Source: Whalleya microplaca
Taxonomy: Eukaryota; Ascomycota; Sordariomycetes; Xylariales; Xylariaceae
Direction of reading: 5' to 3'
NCBI GenBank assembly: GCA_022497155.1
Contig: MU385726.1
Coordinates: forward strand, 186,001-250,000
DNA: 64,000 nucleotides
Part shown: positions 63,701-64,000 of the stretch, one piece after another
Position numbering within the stretch: position 1 is the stretch's first letter
Layout: each line of letters opens with the position of its first letter
The notes under the pieces: model-generated
What the model was told of the DNA's origin: nothing
What the model saw: only the letters and a program-made list of their open reading frames with translations
Databases searched by the model: none
Made by a program: the position numbers and the translations under genes

Positions 63701-64000
63701 ATTCAGATAACATCAGACGCCTTGTAGATTTTTCTCCATTAAAATGCGCGCTTGGAGACGGAGAAGAGACACGAGGCGTAGCCAACGTCTCTAGCCCGCC
63801 CAGATGCGGCCACCTATGGCTTGCCAAAATTTCCGATGGCGTAGACACTTCGGGTACGAGTACACCCTAGGGCTGTTAGGTGATCGGCTTGCCGAGTCGG
63901 GTTGTAACAGAAAGCCAGGTGAAGCTTTGCCGGGCGACCTCGCAATGATCCGCAGTGATAGGTGCAACGTACTGATCGTAGGCAGGGCCAAATGTGTCTG
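60744..64000. other. Gene-free right end of the window
   Basis: No gene is supported to the window edge. The first 2 kb may hold the promoter of the zinc-cluster gene. A T run occurs at about 61608-61618. The final 500 bases have only short frames. Confidence 0.5.
62634..62685. repeat. GTATGTA heptamer repeat
   Basis: Six perfect tandem 7-bp units, then GTA, then a seventh unit. It is followed by a GAGGAG tract. Confidence 0.9.

Noticed and set aside
1..64000. tRNA, rRNA and CRISPR arrays
   Set aside because: No cloverleaf with A/B boxes, no rRNA segment and no regularly spaced direct repeats with unique spacers were seen by eye; a tRNAscan run would settle the first.

Overview
This is nuclear DNA of a filamentous ascomycete (Pezizomycotina, probably Sordariomycetes). 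The genes have short introns (mostly 48-150 bases) with GTRNGT donors, CTAAC-type branch points and YAG acceptors. The proteins are typical of the group: an Ash1-type H3K36 methyltransferase, Zn2Cys6 regulators, a BAR-SH3 protein, a VHS-GAT protein and an F-box protein. No bacterial-style operons, rRNA, tRNA or CRISPR arrays were seen. Exon structures were built by hand from reading frame, splice signals and phase.

Layout: a membrane-protein C-terminus is cut by the left edge (3-155). A 529-bp MITE with TA target duplication follows (595-1123), then about 3.4 kb without a supported gene. A conserved disordered protein (4583-6671, +) converges on an amphiphysin/Rvs167-type BAR-SH3 gene (8487-10096, -). 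A second, unrelated MITE (11925-12211) sits 118 bases upstream of a DUF2439 (Mte1/Dbl2/ZGRF1-type) DNA-repair gene (12330-15149, +). Next on + come a zinc-binding protein with hydrophobic C-terminal segments (16427-18416), a regulator-like protein with half a zinc cluster (20325-22976), and the tRNA adenosine deaminase subunit Tad2 (24456-26677). A 6.7-kb gene-free stretch precedes the Ash1 gene (33430-36010, +).

The most interesting locus is 38158-41028 (-). It is an eight-exon gene for a 733-residue protein with a charged helical N-terminus, a SIR2-like NADase-type domain of the defence/FAM118 class, and a NACHT STAND NTPase domain. It ends without ankyrin, WD40 or TPR repeats. It lies alone between gene-free flanks of 2 kb and 3.5 kb. 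The architecture parallels bacterial SIR2-STAND anti-phage proteins and fits a fungal NLR-like nonself-recognition or cell-death gene.

To the right are a VHS-GAT endosomal protein (44511-46258, +), a 4.5-kb gene-free stretch, an F-box protein (50724-52437, +), a 7-kb gene-free stretch, and a Zn2Cys6 regulator whose zinc cluster is split by an intron (59437-60743, -). The last 3.2 kb hold only simple repeats. The housekeeping genes (endocytosis, tRNA editing, chromatin, DNA repair) look independent of each other. The accessory signal is concentrated in the two MITEs and the SIR2-NACHT gene.
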